Shown in pieces: positions 47,701 through 55,876 of a stretch of DNA of 64,000 nucleotides; the first letter of the stretch is position 1; every line of letters starts with the position of its first letter. Source of the stretch: Leguminivora glycinivorella (Eukaryota > Arthropoda > Insecta > Lepidoptera > Tortricidae); assembly GCF_023078275.1 (NCBI RefSeq), contig NC_062972.1:16199691-16263690 (forward strand). Reading direction: 5' to 3'. The notes under the pieces were generated by a model. It made no database searches. It was not told where the DNA came from and was given only the letters and a program-made list of their open reading frames with translations. Made by a program: the position numbers and the translations under genes.

Positions 47701-49916
47701 TTTTAGGTCAACTTTGTGTGGGTTTAGTTATTACACCGTTAATAAATGGAGATTGTGAATAGTCAAAAGTTGTAGACACACTCTTTAAGATAATAACTAC
47801 ATTTATTTTATTTCATTTAATTTAGAAATGTGAGCAGCATTTGTTAAACGCCGAATGCACTTTTCGAGGATTTCGTACGACCCCCTCTTAATAATAGACA
47901 AGTCTAGGTACCTACTAGTGCGCCTTGGAAGGCTTTTTTACTGGGGTTTTAATTCCTCTCCTCTTAGTCAATAAATATTTCCGATGGTAATAATTTGTAG
48001 GTATTTTTAATGCAGCTGATCTGTGTAAGGTGTCCCTTAATTTTTTTAACGTATGATAATATTGTGGTTAACTAATAACTTGTGTAATAACAATAGAACA
48101 TGTTTTAGTTATTTAATTGTTTTACAAGGGGGCAAAGTTGTTGTTTCACCGCACGTGCCAATATTGATAAGTGAAATCTTGAGCGTTGCGAGGGTTTCAA
48201 GTTTCAAGGCACGAAGGTAAAACAAACTTTTGCCACCGAGTGAAACACAACATTTTTCACCACACCACCACGAACAAAATACTGACTATTGCCCATTGCA
48301 TATTGACCATTGCCCCCTTGTAAAACAAATTAATTTATGCAACCAAGTTCATTATATAAAAAGATGGGCCACTTGCGTATTCACAAGGAGTAGCAAACGT
48401 GACCAAACTAAATTCATAACGCAGTCTGTTGATTGGTGGTTATTGAGTAGGCCCCGGGCAGTGACCCACCAATCGTTAGTGAGTTATTCTTACAATCTAC
48501 ACCTACAGCTAACTTTTAATTTCAACAATTGACTTTATTATTCAATTACTATCAAAATAGATAAGGGTGTTAGATTGAAAAGATTGGTGTCAATCATATT
48601 CTAATAGTGGCTTAATAATAAACCTCAGGGTGGCGCGTGACCAAAGGCACGCTACATAAACTACAAAACTGATACTTCGAGTTTCTAGTAGTAGTTTTTT
48701 TTAGATCACTCAGATTAGGTATTTATATTTTACCTGCATAGGGATTGCAAATCCGGTCCGCCGAATCTGGCACCTTTTAGAAGCTACCGGGTTCGGCTGA
48801 TTGAAACCACGGCTTGGTTTACAATTTTTACTTGAAATAGACAAAAATGATTACCTGCTTGTTGGGCGCAGGGATAGTTTTGAAAACGTTTAACAGAATT
48901 CCACTTTCCACACTGGTTGAAACGTTACAACTGCAATAATGATTACCTACTTGTATATTTATTTGTATCGTAATAATCTAAATTAAAAATTAAAATTAAA
49001 ATTAAAAAATATTCCTACTTACTAAAACTAAGCTTAGTTAATGTCATTACCATGCCGTCTATTTAATTTTTCGCCAAGTTTCATTAAACTGAGAGAAGAC
49101 TCAATCTAATACATAATTACATATTTTGAAATCCGTTAAATTTGGTTCTCTATCCAAAATGATGAAACGTGCCTATCCGCGAAGTAATATCACTTTAATC
49201 AAAACGAGTGAAAGGCTTTGCCAAGATTTTATTAAAAATATATCGAAGACGTGACCTGCCACGAGATAAGATAGGATTATGTAGGTACCTACATTTAAAA
49301 GTTGTCTGTCTGGCGGACAGTTTATCTGACTACAAACTTAAAGAATCACCTCAAGTACAAAAACACGCTGTAACTTATAAGTATATTTTACTCATATTAG
49401 GCCCAGTTTATTTATTTTTTTACATATTTTTATGTTAGAAACAAACGGGACTCTGAGACAAGACTTTCTAAGCAAAAGTTAATATTAATACTCGTATGCC
49501 GTCGATTAAATCAATGGGGTATTTACTCAATTTTGTTGTTTTTGTCCTAACTTTATATTATAGTGCTATTTTTGTATCTAAAATAAAGTCCTTGCCAAAA
49601 GTGAAGTGTTTACAACCAAAAACGCCTCTGCATGGTACGACAAATTCTGTTGCTGTATCGAGATCGCAAATCAACGTTTATTAAACTTAGAATACCTAGG
49701 CCTAACTAAACTAATGTTAATAACAAGCAGAAACATCTGCACCCTGATACTTCATATTCTTTAGGTATACAAATACTGTACAATAGGCTTGCCAAATTAG
49801 ATTCCGAAAACTAGCCAAAGTCTTTCGCCAATACAAACTCAAGTTGAATTGAAACTTTGTCTCACCAAGTGTAATATGAGGAGGACGCCTATAGCCAGCC
49901 CGCGTCGCTGCCGCAT
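31309..49916 (-). CDS. Gene B: ZP-domain membrane protein, complete (3 coding exons)
   Basis: Coding exons on the minus strand are 49916-49866, 33379-33157 and 32720-31309; phases join (0, then 1), giving about 561 residues. Predicted order: signal peptide 1-22, Gly/Pro/His-rich low-complexity region to about 160, ZP module about 163-421 with 11 cysteines, furin-like RRQRR about 456, transmembrane helix about 504-533 (FAATLGALLATLVCSCAVSA), and a short basic tail. The ZP segment (GTYFENVIVIQYDPQVQEVW, GKGPWASEVSGLVKIGQTMT, FQAFKFPDSMEVHFQC) is very like the dusky/miniature/dusky-like group of insect ZP proteins that shape apical cell surfaces and cuticle. That grouping is from memory and not a computed orthology. 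The ZP module lies in one exon, unlike paralogue gene A. Confidence 0.9.
32721..33156 (-). other. Gene B intron 2 (0.44 kb)
   Basis: AT-rich intron with donor GTATAT and acceptor GTTTTTCAG on the minus strand. No repeat recognised. Confidence 0.75.
33157..33379 (-). CDS. Gene B exon 2 (Gly/Pro/His-rich)
   Basis: The acceptor is AAATTTCAG at 33380-81 and the donor TTAG/GTATAT at 33157/33156. It encodes SGALSDQTSNESGGGGGG, a Ser/Glu-rich stretch, a Pro/Ala run and HHQQHHAL, a disordered segment between signal peptide and ZP module. The 223 bp leave one base (G) that joins GT of the next exon to make Gly. Strong GC bias compared with the flanks supports coding. Confidence 0.8.
34729..34864. mobile_element. 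MITE, about 136 bp (TCCGATATCGGATCGGATAA family), copy 1
   Basis: TCCGTTTTCACATTATCCGA at the left and TCGGATAATGTGAAAACGCA at the right are inverted. The centre has AAGATGGCGCCTGTAATGTA. A second copy is at 55269-55381. Recalled as a frequent type in moth genomes. Confidence 0.75.
37539..37727 (+). other. GC-rich patch with an open frame, unassigned
   Basis: After TTACTTTCCACAG the plus strand reads GKAGKEWTQTELAAASVSAV and continues open to a stop at 37727, with GC content clearly above its surroundings. It lies on the strand opposite gene B inside its intron. No family recognised, and no donor or partner exon identified. It could be a chance frame in old TE DNA. Confidence 0.2.
39093..39556 (+). 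repeat. Dispersed repeat, uninterrupted copy
   Basis: Begins CCATACAAACGCTCTCGACT, includes TTTTATCTGTGTCGAACCGT and ends TTCGCTCCCGTAGCGTCTTA. The same repeat occurs at 61737-62055 plus 63055-63218, where it is split by a large insertion. Confidence 0.8.
40385..41330 (+). repeat. Foldback-family repeat, half copy with a nested insertion
   Basis: Shares GTAGACGAGGGTAAAAATGG, CGGCAATTTACATCACAAAA, AATTCCCGCCAACTTA, CAGAGTTTCAGACGCTTGGT, GACAGAAAATACGGAATTCT and CGACATAAAGGTGCACTTCT with the elements at 24.7-25.1 kb and 62.06-63.05 kb. It is interrupted at 40584-40946 by another element. Confidence 0.7.
40584..40946. mobile_element. Insertion of about 354 bp flanked by GAACATAAT
   Basis: GAACATAAT occurs at 40575-40583 and again at 40938-40946, where the related element at 62.9 kb has it once. 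The inner sequence contains AACGATCATTTGGCATAATT and GGCCAAATGATCATTATGCC as inverted arms, and a GGTTTAGGTTAGGTTAG string. The 8-9 bp duplication fits a hAT-like insertion. Confidence 0.6.
41950..42071. mobile_element. MITE with about 38-bp imperfect arms
   Basis: GGTCGCGTGATAAATGATAA at the left is mirrored by TTATCATTTATCGCGCGACT at the right. CTATCGCAC and GTGCAATAG form an inner hairpin. No coding content. Confidence 0.7.
42932..43480. repeat. TIR repeat (TGGGGTTACATTGACC)
   Basis: TGGGGTTACATTGACC (42938) and GGTCAATGTTACCCCA (43457) are inverted with one mismatch. Internal copies are TTGGGGTTACTTTGAT (43163, 43296). No coding frame. Probably a non-autonomous DNA element. Confidence 0.55.
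44520..44628 (-). mobile_element. SINE family 2, inverted copy
   Basis: On the minus strand: GGCGGGTTCGATTCCCGGCT, CAGCCACCAGGGGGCCTTGT and CGTGATATCTATTTCAATG. The same body is in plus orientation at 44823-44960, so the two SINEs face opposite ways within 450 bp. Confidence 0.7.
44629..44743. mobile_element. MITE (GCCACTTGC...GCAAATGG), copy 1
   Basis: GCCACTTGCATCAACGAAGA through TTAAGTGGTTGGTGCAAATG; nearly identical to 60783-60900 (GACAGTTGACAGCCCACTAA is shared). TIRs of about 17 bp. It lies directly between the two SINE copies. Confidence 0.8.
44823..44960 (+). mobile_element. SINE family 2, plus copy
   Basis: Head GGTGGCCTAGTGGTAATGAC (A box) and CCCGGGTTCTATTCCCGGCT (B box, one change). 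Body TTGTCGTTTTTTCTTTCGTG then a (TATG)n tail at 44953-44971. Anticodon-type stem TTAGC/GCTGA as in the 25.7-kb copy. Confidence 0.75.
45405..45500 (+). repeat. Degenerate CACCCC tandem stretch
   Basis: Successive imperfect units of about 22 bases (GACCCTAATCACCCCC, CACCTATTCACCCCTTTGCG, GATCCTATTCACCCCTCAGG). C-rich on the plus strand, unlike its surroundings. Confidence 0.5.
45640..46200 (+). repeat. Two adjoining lepidopteran dispersed-repeat fragments
   Basis: 45700-45815 ends with GACGCGCTCTTGGCCGGTTT, the 3' end of the repeat type at 10204. 46020-46200 holds AAATTTCAGCTCAATCGGAA and GAATAAAAGCTTGTAAAAAG, strings recalled as common in moth genomes. Boundaries approximate. Confidence 0.4.
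46525..46625. mobile_element. GC-rich MITE with 34-bp arms
   Basis: GTCTCGCGATCGTAGCGTCG at 46525 and CGACGCTACGCTCGCGAGAC at its mirror, with CCAACTGTATGG/CCATACAGTTGG in the inner arm. The central loop is GCCGCGCCGACGCGACGCGA. Much more GC-rich than the neighbourhood. Confidence 0.75.
48125..48335. repeat. Repeat with CAAGGGGGCAAAG / TTGCCCCCTTG ends
   Basis: ACAAGGGGGCAAAGTTGT (48124) and CATTGCCCCCTTGTAAAACA (48309) are inverted ends about 190 bp apart. The right end matches that of the repeat at 19690-20115. Confidence 0.5.
49866..49916 (-). CDS. Gene B signal-peptide exon (start codon)
   Basis: The minus-strand exon runs 49923-49866, with the acceptor TTTTTGTTTGCAG before it and the donor CTTG/GTGAGA after. 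An ATG at 49916-49914 with A at -3 opens MRQRRGLAIGVLLILHL, a basic n-region plus hydrophobic core. It ends exactly in phase 0, as needed to join the 33379-33157 exon, which continues SGALSDQT as a natural signal-peptidase region. Seven bases of 5' UTR follow the acceptor, so at least one non-coding exon lies upstream. Confidence 0.72.
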
Positions 49917-51668
49917 CGTTCAACTGCAAACAAAAACATAAAAACATGAGTACATGAGTTGCCATCCGGCTCGGGTTACAACGAAAGTTCTAGGGAAAGT
50001 ACACACAATGTAAATTCTTTGCTAGGTCAATGCTAGCTTGTCCTTCAGAGTGACACGCTTTTTGTTAAACACATAATTTACGTATGCATGTCGGCATTTC
50101 TTGAGATAAAAGTAAAATACCTATTCTTTACATTATCAGCGAAATTCCAAAGTTTGCCAATTTAAAAAAGTTTTGTTCGAAACAAAACAAGCTACTTTAA
50201 CAAAGAAATAAAAAGGGACACATGCAAATAATCAGTTCGCCGTAGGTACATATCGGCAGGTCATTTCAAAATATATCAGTGGCGTATAACTGATATGCTG
50301 CAATCATTTTGGAGAACAAGTAATCTATAGGCTGCCTAAAAATTTTAAAACTCCGTCGAATTATGACAAATAACTATAATAATTTTCGTACAATTGGAAT
50401 GATATCGACCATAACCTACTTTTATGCACATAATATAATGTAGATAACTAGATACCCATATACACGAGCGTTTACCACGAAAAGCGCACAGCATCGTCCA
50501 AACAATGAGCAGCGAACACCATTAGATCACAATTTTTACAGACAACAATAAGAAGTGCAGTTAAAAAAAACAATGTGCAGTAATTTTATGCAGCTCTCAT
50601 GACTATGGCACAGTGAAGTGATTCTTCAAGTCATCATCGCGTTACAGACAATGTGAGTATAGCAGGTACTTAGTACAATTCTCACATAAGTAATTAGAAC
50701 ATGTCTGGTGCATTGTTGACCTTAGTCATTAGTTATTTAAGTTTATAGATCATTAAAGCTCAGAATGATCATGCCAGCCGGCCCACAATCCTGACGCTAG
50801 GCGCAGATCGAAACTCAGTCTGGCTCTGTCGCGCTAATACGGAAGGGCGACAGAGATAGATAGTGCATTTGGCTACGTACCCTATCCTCTTTTTAAAGTA
50901 AGCTAGAAGACCAATTACTGAAAACCGCATTAAAACGGTCTAGTATTTTAGGAGATAACCGGTAACATTCGTTTGCACAAACATACAAACAAACGCACAA
51001 TCTCTCATCCTAAACGCATATACCTTCTTCGTGCGCGTCGTGGGTAAAAATAGGGAGTCTCGGGAAAGAAGATCGGTTAGTTTTTACTTCTTTATATCGA
51101 AATCAATGGTGCCTCATCCTCAATGGCAAAAACAAATCTAATGGTGGCAGAATGTATGATAATTATTTTGGAAAAATCTCTTCTTTATGGTGTATGTATG
51201 TAAAAACTAGAAGTTGTCCTTGCTGAAAGCTGTCAGACTTTCAGTCGGAACGCTCACCACAAAGTAATCACCATAAGACATTATTACGCAAATATGCCCC
51301 ACATTCATCTAAATACCTAAAATTTGTTGAGGTTTTTGATTCGGAAACAAAAAAGCTGTGACAGACGGACGTCGAATAATTTTATTTAACAAATTAAAAT
51401 ACTTGAAACCTAAATAATATTTACTTTACCATGAATAAGTTAATTAACATGACATGGTACCTTTCACAAACTAATTCGTTGTTCAACCGCTTGTTAACCT
51501 CAAAGATAAAAGTGAACGAGCCGTACCCGAAACGTAAACAGATGAAAAAACGCCAGTCGGCTTGTTAAAAGCTCCTGCCGTGCACACCCTGCTAGCTTCA
51601 AAGCGGACGGACCGCGTGAAATCACCTTTCCATACAAACGTAGTGGTCATTTTCCTCCCTACAACATG

Positions 51669-51812
51669 CCCGGCATCCGTTGGCGCGTTGGGTCGACGAC
51701 ATCCGGAAAATAGCGGATCACAACTGGATGAGACTAGCCCAGGACCGGGAGAAGTGGCGTACTAGAAGAGAGGCCTGCTCAGCAGTGTGCGATAAAAGGC
51801 TGATATGATGAT
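51669..51812 (+). mobile_element. Non-LTR retrotransposon C-terminal fragment
   Basis: The plus frame reads HPLARWVDDIRKIADHNWMR, then LAQDREKWRTRREAC, ending at TGATGA after DKRLI, with a TGATATGATGATATCA tail. This is the typical end of an RTE-like ORF2. It contains none of the reverse transcriptase motifs. Confidence 0.8.
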
Positions 51813-52908
51813 ATCATTGTTGATTGTTTTGATACAGTCATTTTCAAATTTGTATGACAAAAACCTTTGCTTCTATTTTTTGAAATGATTACAACATAGA
51901 AAAAAGTCGAACGTAGTCGGTCGGTCGTGGTATATATATTGAACTATATAAAAATATATTCTATAATCAATATCTAGAGTGAAAAATGAGGTCTACATTT
52001 GTATGGAGAGCCGACCGTCCCCTACCCTCTTAATTGGCCGCGAAAGTAAAGCCCGTGCAAGCTTCAATCACCGAATAGTGGGCGTTCCTGCCCAACGGGT
52101 TGCATTTTGGGGCGCCCGGGCCGTGGGACCATCGGGAGAAAGTGGACAAGTGGACACCCACCGGAAACTGACGACTTTGTGGCACTTTGCCATATTTCGG
52201 TAAGATATGCGGACGAGTAATTACAGGGTGCGGTTCAAGCGTAAGGTTTGTTGCGAAACGTCGATGAAACTGTTGCGGCGTAAAAATTTACTGACACTTA
52301 AGTTTAATGTCGCTTTCAGCGACGACGTAAATCAAACAAGTTGGTAAGAATAAAGATTTTAGCTCCATCAAGAATTACAAATCTAATGCGTTTTCCTTCG
52401 TTCCGGATACGATCGTACTTGTCATGCTTGTACGTCTTGTACTGAGACTGACTGAAACATGACATGTTCGTATGTCGTTTCTGTCAAAATACGAAGGAAA
52501 TTCTTTTCGCACTACATATGTGCCAGGGCCTATAGGTAACAAGAGTCGTTCAGACTCAGTTTTTGTGTGACAGAGTCAATATCGTTCGCCATAGAGTGTC
52601 AACGGTCGTAGTGATCGCACTCGTGAGTACCTATTCTTAACCCAGGGATATTGACGTCAGGATTGACAATTGGGAGTAGCTCAAGGATCTGAGGCCGAAT
52701 CCTGGTAAGGGCCCGGCTCGGTAGGAAGTTTTTAACAAACATTGAGTTTTGTATTTTCACTGTCGGTATCACAAGTATAAAATTAAATAAATAAAAATGA
52801 TTAGCAAAATTATTTTAGTTATACCTACCTACAATAAAAAAACATCAAATGAAAATAAAATGCAATTGTTTTTGCATCGTGCGACTCCAGACTAAGGCAC
52901 GCCACACA

Positions 52909-53203
52909 CAGTCTTAAAACTCATAATCTAAAATTGCGAGTACGCACGGCTAAATCAGACACACAGTCTTAAAACTCATAATCTTAGGCCGGCAACAGAC
53001 AGTCTGAAAAATTCATAATCTGAAAAAAGATTTGTACCAGATTATGCATTTTTCAGACTGTCTGTTGCCGGCCTTAAAAAAAGACTCGTATGCAAACTGT
53101 CAGATGGCTAAATTGTATAGAACTCCGTGCACTCAATCTGATTTTTGTAAGATTATAATGTTTTCAGATTATGAATTTTAAGACTGCCTGTTGCCGGCCT
53201 GAA
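52909..53203. mobile_element. MITE (GGCCGGCAACAGACAGTCT family) with nested copy
   Basis: Outer sequence holds ACACACAGTCTTAAAACTCA twice (near 52911 and 52960) and the right end ATTTTAAGACTGCCTGTTGC. Inside, 52986-53074 is an almost perfect palindrome with AGGCCGGCAACAGACAGTCT at both ends. A third copy is at 62302-62466. Confidence 0.75.
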
Positions 53204-54444
53204 AGAATAAAAAGTTTCACTCTATTTTTTCTTACGCTCATTTACGCTCATTTATACATAAACGCTGCTCGTACAGGTAGTCGACTTAAACCTAGTTAGA
53301 GTTTATTTACCTAATTCACATTGAATGTATCTATTAACAAATCATCATTTAAGATTCAACCGCCGGAACATTATAGTAGGTTTATTATTGTTTGCCGCCC
53401 GGTCTTTAGCCAAACCTACAATCGTTTACGAACCGTAGCATATCATAGTTACGTCTCTCTATCGTTCTCCGCATTGGTGCGACAGAGCCAGTGGCTTATT
53501 GTTCGCCAAGCAGCTTCATCGACTGTACTCTTGGCTACAGCCTCTGAATCCGTATAACGTTCGAAATAAAAAGAGCTTGAAACCCAGCGCAGCGTAAACT
53601 TTTTTTGTACGGTTTGTTTTACATACAAATTTGTATCTAATTTTTAGGTATAAAGATTGGTTTTCCTATGTTTTAGATTTTAAGTCCTTAGCAACATATT
53701 AACAGAGATCGTTATAGATGAATTAATAACACAAACGGATATTTTACACCGTGTAATTTTTAGACTGTAAATACCTGCTGTTGTAATGGATTGTTATTTT
53801 CAATAACCATTGGTTTATTAAATGTCTAATGTGTAGCCTAGTCTAATGATAATAAAAACCCGTAAAATTATAAAATAAATAAATATATATTTAGTCATGG
53901 TGAGTAGAAGCTGTGATTTAGGACTGTAATCAATAGGGATGACGACTACATAAAAAAATGGCATTCTGTTTAGTCCGTCAGTTAGATCGTCCAAAAATAC
54001 TGAACACATATTTTTCGCTTTTTCTAATTAATTAAAAAATACAAAGATATAGATCATCAAAGTTCCGGAGTGGGGCTTGTGACACACTTTTAAGTAAAAA
54101 TTGTACCTAGACCGCCTAGGCGTGACGTCACGCGAAACTTCAGCGCACTGTACCGTCGTCATTAATTTTTCGTTTACGATCAAAAGAAAAAATACGTGTC
54201 TAAAATTCTTTGATAATCTAACTGATGGACGAATTAGTTTTATTTAGTCGTCTCGCCTATTTTCTGAATTGGTTTTTAACTACTGATATGACGACGTGTA
54301 AGTATATAACATTACGTTAAATATTTTCTCGGTGCATAAATATCTAATACAAGTTGGTATATCTTGGGTTGGTATGGGTTAAATTGTGGCGTAGGCGAGA
54401 GGCTGGCAACCTGTCACTGCAATGTCACAGTTTCGTTTTCTTTC

Positions 54445-54550
54445 AACCCCTTATTTGCCAAGAGTGGCACTGAAGCTTTAGTAGTTTCATGTGTTCTGCC
54501 TACCCCTTTATGGGATACAGGCGTGATTGTATGTATGTATGTATGTATAT
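54445..54550 (+). repeat. Dispersed repeat with (GTAT)n tail
   Basis: GAGTGGCACTGAAGCTTTAG through CTACCCCTTTATGGGATACA to a GTATGTATGTATGTATGTAT tail. A diverged relative lies at 58345-58440 (AGAGGCACTGAAACTTGAGC, GCCTACCCCTTTTAGG). Confidence 0.5.
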
Positions 54551-54640
54551 CTTGGGTATGGACCTACTTACTTAAATATAGGTATATTGTTGTGAGAGGG
54601 TTAAAATAAAACAATCAAATGATGACTATGAACTAGTATG

Positions 54641-54896
54641 CAAATAAATGAATATTGTAGGACATTCTTACACAAATTGACTGAGTCCTACGCGGTAAGC
54701 TCAAGAAGGCTTGTGTTGTGGGTACCTACTCACGATATATATAATATATAAATACTTTTATATACATAAAAAAACATCAAGGACTCAGGAACAAATATCT
54801 GTGCTCATCACACAAATAAATGCCCTTACCGGGATTCGAACCCGGGACCGCGGCTTAGCAGGCAGGGTCACTACGCGCTAGGTAACACCGGTCGTC
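54641..54896 (-). mobile_element. SINE family 1, inverted copy
   Basis: The reverse complement matches the SINE at 7812: head with GGGTTCGAATCCCGGTAAGG, body AGCACAGATATTTGTTCCTG and CACAACACAAGCCTTCTTGA. The A box carries a small change (TACCTAGCGCGTAGTG). Confidence 0.85.
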
Positions 54897-55268
54897 TAAA
54901 ATAAAGATCTCATATCTCTTATTCTCTTGAATCTCTTTATATTTGCCCAAGTTATATGCATAAGTATTGCAAGTATAGAAAACCGTATAAGTACCGTCCC
55001 AGCAGTGTATACTGGACAATGATGTCTTTCGTCACATTAGCATAACACCTAATGGATTGACCGAATGAATGGGTCTAGGCTGAATGATCTATTGAATGAA
55101 TGGCGAACTGGTTTCGTTTGGCAAAAGGTATTGAGAGCGTTGAACCGCCTTGCGCGTGAAAACGAAAGTCGACAATGCGTAAAAGGGATGAACTTGTTGC
55201 ATCATTTCGGTTATTTGGCGGGTTATACTCATTCATAATCTGCATAAAGCTATACCTACGCACAATAT

Positions 55269-55381
55269 AATAATCCGATCCGATATCGGATGTCGGACCG
55301 ATACATTACAGGCGCCATCTTTGGATTTTTCCATTGAAATCCGACATCCGATATCGGATCGAATAATGTGAAAACGGACTA
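55269..55381. mobile_element. MITE of the 34.7-kb family, copy 2
   Basis: TCCGATCCGATATCGGATGT at the left, AGGCGCCATCTTTGGATTTT in the centre and TAATGTGAAAACGGACT at the right. The left terminal bases are degenerate compared with copy 1. Confidence 0.7.
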
Positions 55382-55445
55382 ACAGTAAAAGCCAAGGCAA
55401 CTGTGCAACTAAAAAATTAAATACAATTATCATGTAATCATCGCG

Positions 55446-55545
55446 CGCCTAAGGATGTCGAAGACCGGGCAAAGTGGAAAAACTGAGCAGGAAAGCGGAC
55501 CCTGGCGCTAGGCCGGGAAAACGCTAGGTTGAAGAATTATCATTT
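55446..55545 (+). mobile_element. Non-LTR C-terminal remnant
   Basis: The plus frame reads DVEDRAKWKN, stop, AGKRTLALGRENARLKK, which looks like the DRAKWR...ADP end of lepidopteran non-LTR proteins with an in-frame stop. Very short. Confidence 0.5.
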
Positions 55546-55599
55546 AATCATGTGTTTGTGTATGAGAGTTAATCTGTTGACGGTGGAGAATTTTTCCAA

Positions 55600-55876
55600 C
55601 TATTCTCTGCCAGCACTGACTTTTTAATACGGAACGGCTCCTATGATTTTCACTTCGTTCATGTAACTGCGTCTAGGCCATACTCTACATCTCTTGCGTT
55701 GCGTGACAAGACCCCTCCTGAATAGTTTTAAAAAACTGGTCGTGTCGTATCAAATGTCCAACCATCATTCTTACTCGTATATTTTCGATTGTTTTCGAGA
55801 TAGCTCGTGTTTCAATCACTCTTCGTAACACCTCATTCGTAATCTTATCTGTCCAACTAATGATGCCTCTATTCAT
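55600..55876 (-). mobile_element. Non-LTR retrotransposon C-terminal fragment
   Basis: The minus-strand frame 55876-55685 has ISWTDKITNEVLRRVIETRA, then MMVGHLIRHDQFFKTIQEG, matching the region after reverse transcriptase in RTE-like elements (SWTDKITNEEVLRR...GHLLRH...). Nothing of the catalytic domain remains. Confidence 0.8.

Larger units (their letters stand above)
33380..49865 (-). other. Gene B intron 1 (16.5 kb)
   Basis: Inferred from the phase match between the signal-peptide exon and exon 2. Repeats within are listed separately. Stretches with nothing recognised include 33400-34720, 34870-37480, 37740-39090, 41330-41940, 42080-42930, 46200-46520, 46630-48120 and 48340-49860. A higher-GC patch at 37539-37680 is described separately. 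Confidence 0.6.

Noticed and set aside
49924..49965. ATG at 49965 (minus) opening MATHVLMFLCFCLQ as an alternative start for gene B
   Set aside because: It translates the polypyrimidine tract of the acceptor, and its frame reaches the donor in phase 1, which does not match the phase-0 start of the 33379 exon.
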